A program made the position numbers and the translations under genes. From contig NZ_LT559262.1 in the NCBI RefSeq assembly GCF_900083545.1, positions 434,001-498,000 on the forward strand: a stretch of DNA of 64,000 nt, read 5' to 3'. The notes under the pieces were generated by a model that saw nothing but the letters and a program-made list of their open reading frames with translations, was not told the origin of the DNA and did no database searches. The first letter of the stretch is position 1. Every line of letters starts with the position of its first letter. Shown piece by piece: positions 62,269 to 64,000 of the stretch. The stretch is from Alistipes provencensis. Its GTDB lineage: Bacteria; Bacteroidota; Bacteroidia; Bacteroidales; Rikenellaceae.

Positions 62269-63912
62269 ATGCTACGCCGTCTGTCGGTCGAAAATTACGC
62301 GCTTATCGACAAGCTCGAAATGGAGCTGGACCCTCACCTGAACATCATCACGGGTGAGACGGGAGCCGGAAAATCCATCCTGCTCGGAGCCCTCGGACTG
62401 CTGCTGGGGGCCAAGAACGACGGTTCGGCGATGAAGGACTCGGCGCGCAACTGCTCGGTCGAAGGGGTTTTCGACCTGACGGGGCGCGACATGGAGCCGT
62501 TCTTCGACGAGAACGACCTCGACTACGCCCCCGAAACGACCCTCACGCGCATCATCACCCCGGCGGGCAAAAGCCGCGCTTTCATCAACGATGTCCCGGT
62601 GCAACTGGCGCAACTGCGCGAACTGGGGACACGCCTGATCGACATTCACTCCCAGCACCAGAACCTGATCCTCTCGTCGGAGGAGTTCCGCACCTCGGCG
62701 CTCGACACCGTGGCCGCGAACCGGGAACTGCTGGCCCAATACACGGCGCAGTACACCCGGATGAGCGAACTGCGGCGCCGGTTGACCGCCCTGCGCGAAG
62801 CCGCCGAAAAAGGGCGCCGCGACGAGGAGTGGCTCCGGTTCCAGACCGAGGAGCTGACGGCCGCCAACCTGCGCCCGGGCGAACAGGCCGAGTTGGAGGA
62901 GGAGCTGACCGTACTCGAAAATGCCGACCGCATCGGCGAGGTGCTGACCACCCTGCGCAATGCCTTTGACACCGACGAAACGGGGGTATTGGCACAACTC
63001 AAGAACTCGGAGAACGAACTCAACCATATCCGCAGCCACTACCCCGCTGCCGGGGAATATGCCGACCGCCTGCGGTCGGTGCTCGAAGAGCTGAAAGACA
63101 TCAACGGCTCGGCCGCCGCCGCGTGCGAACGGCTGGATGCCGATCCGGAGCGGCTGGCGAAACTCTCGGCCCGTCTCGACGCGCTGATCGCCCTCCAGCA
63201 GAAACACCACGCCGGGGACGAAGCGGAACTGATCGCCGTGCGCGACCGCTGCGCGGCGCAACTGGCAGCCATTGTCCACAGCGGCGAGGAGATCGCCGAA
63301 GCGGAAGCCGCCCTCGCCGAAGCCGCCGGAAAGGTCACCGCACTGGCCGACCGCCTGCACAAAGCGCGTGAAAAAGCCGCCGCGGGATTCGAGAAGCACA
63401 TCCTTGCAACCCTCACGAAACTGGGCATGCCCGACACCCTCTTCCGCATCGCACTGACGCCGCTGGCCGAACCGTGCCGCACGGGGTGCGACAGCGTACA
63501 GTTCCTCTTCACCGCCAACCGGAACATGACGCCCCAGCCCGTCGAGCGCATCGCCTCGGGCGGTGAGCTTTCGCGCGTGATGCTGGCCCTGAAAGCCCTG
63601 CTGGCCGAGCGGATGCAACTGCCGACGATCATCTTCGACGAAATCGACACGGGCGTCTCGGGCCGCATCGCCGACGCCATGGGCGAGATCATCGAATCGC
63701 TCGCGGCCTCGATGCAGGTGGTGGACATCACCCACCTGCCGCAGGTCGCTTCGAAGGGCTCGGCGCATTTCGTGGTCTACAAGCGCGACGGACGCACGGA
63801 CATCACCCGCCTCGGCGACGAGGAGCGCGTGACCGAAATCGCCAAGATGCTCTCCGGCTCCCGGATCACCGACGCCGCCGTGGCACAGGCCCGCATCCTG
63901 CTGGGCAAATAA
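62269..63912 (+). CDS. recN: DNA repair protein RecN
   Basis: The 547-residue SMC-like protein has Walker A ITGETGAGKSILLGALGLLLG near 28, a long coiled-coil middle (about 155-365) and the C-terminal half-site with the signature IASGGELSRVMLALKAL near 423, Walker B TIIFDEIDTGVSGRIAD near 450 and the D-loop. It acts in double-strand break repair. It is seven bases after coaBC and is the last complete gene here. Confidence 0.96.
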   Translation: MLRRLSVENYALIDKLEMELDPHLNIITGETGAGKSILLGALGLLLGAKNDGSAMKDSARNCSVEGVFDLTGRDMEPFFDENDLDYAPETTLTRIITPAGKSRAFINDVPVQLAQLRELGTRLIDIHSQHQNLILSSEEFRTSALDTVAANRELLAQYTAQYTRMSELRRRLTALREAAEKGRRDEEWLRFQTEELTAANLRPGEQAELEEELTVLENADRIGEVLTTLRNAFDTDETGVLAQLKNSENELNHIRSHYPAAGEYADRLRSVLEELKDINGSAAAACERLDADPERLAKLSARLDALIALQQKHHAGDEAELIAVRDRCAAQLAAIVHSGEEIAEAEAALAEAAGKVTALADRLHKAREKAAAGFEKHILATLTKLGMPDTLFRIALTPLAEPCRTGCDSVQFLFTANRNMTPQPVERIASGGELSRVMLALKALLAERMQLPTIIFDEIDTGVSGRIADAMGEIIESLAASMQVVDITHLPQVASKGSAHFVVYKRDGRTDITRLGDEERVTEIAKMLSGSRITDAAVAQARILLGK

Positions 63913-63991
63913 CCGCATACGTCCGATTTTACACAAGACGGAACGACCCGAAATCGCTCCGCCCGCCACGATAACCCCTAAAAAACGCACT

Positions 63992-64000
63992 ATGAAGAAC
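63992..64000 (+). CDS. Start of a further gene, cut by the window edge
   Basis: An ATG followed by AAG AAC lies 79 bases after recN and reads out of the window. The Lys-rich start would suit a signal peptide, but three codons allow no assignment. Confidence 0.3.

Noticed and set aside
1..64000. CRISPR arrays, rRNA operons or complete insertion sequences
   Set aside because: No regularly spaced direct repeats, rRNA segments or transposase genes with terminal inverted repeats were seen in the window.

Overview
The window looks like a chromosome segment of a gut Bacteroidota member close to Alistipes (Rikenellaceae); this assignment is an inference. The reasons are the GC-rich core genes, Bacteroidota-type promoters (TTTG, 19-20 bases, TAnnTTTG) in front of many genes, an 11-subunit complex I operon with fused nuoCD and no nuoEFG, Rpb6-type omega in a bamD-rpoZ-coaBC-recN cluster, TonB-dependent receptor, S9 peptidases and tryptophanase.

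Bases 1 to about 8,400 are an accessory island, much more AT-rich at its left end, whose left edge lies outside the window. It carries a two-TM protein, a two-gene ATPase plus TOPRIM-like pair that resembles AbiL/PARIS-type phage defence, two small proteins typical of Bacteroidales mobile elements (one DUF6908-like), a secreted protein, an SF2 helicase frame interrupted only by four in-frame TGA codons, a cluster of related long hairpins, and an IntDOT-like tyrosine recombinase. It abuts a tRNA-Asn/tRNA-Val unit.

Bases 8,800-22,200 hold housekeeping and envelope genes: DUF1573 protein, NfnAB transhydrogenase, a lipoprotein, a GT9 heptosyltransferase with its DUF4254 partner, a glucosaminidase-LysM protein, dipeptidyl peptidase IV, Ogt, and two tandem mannosyltransferase paralogues whose membrane core seems homogenised by gene conversion.

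Bases 22,288-32,140 are the nuoA-B-CD-H-I-J-K-L-M-N operon on the minus strand. nuoCD contains a perfect in-frame 42-bp tandem duplication in a conserved loop of the NuoD part.

Bases 32,200-50,800 hold superoxide dismutase, rubredoxin, tryptophanase, a sialate O-acetylesterase, a second tyrosine recombinase, asd, PBP1A, a giant HExxH/beta-barrel protein, an eIF1-like factor, a lipoprotein, a stand-alone DUF4435 (TOPRIM-like) protein, lysC and a prolyl oligopeptidase. Bases 50,900-64,000 hold dapD, birA, gcvH, mdh, a TonB receptor with a small upstream protein, greA, cls, a porin-like barrel, and bamD-rpoZ-coaBC-recN. asd, lysC and dapD place three steps of the aspartate/lysine pathway in this window. 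A bipartite two-hairpin intergenic repeat occurs three times between 48.5 and 59.8 kb.
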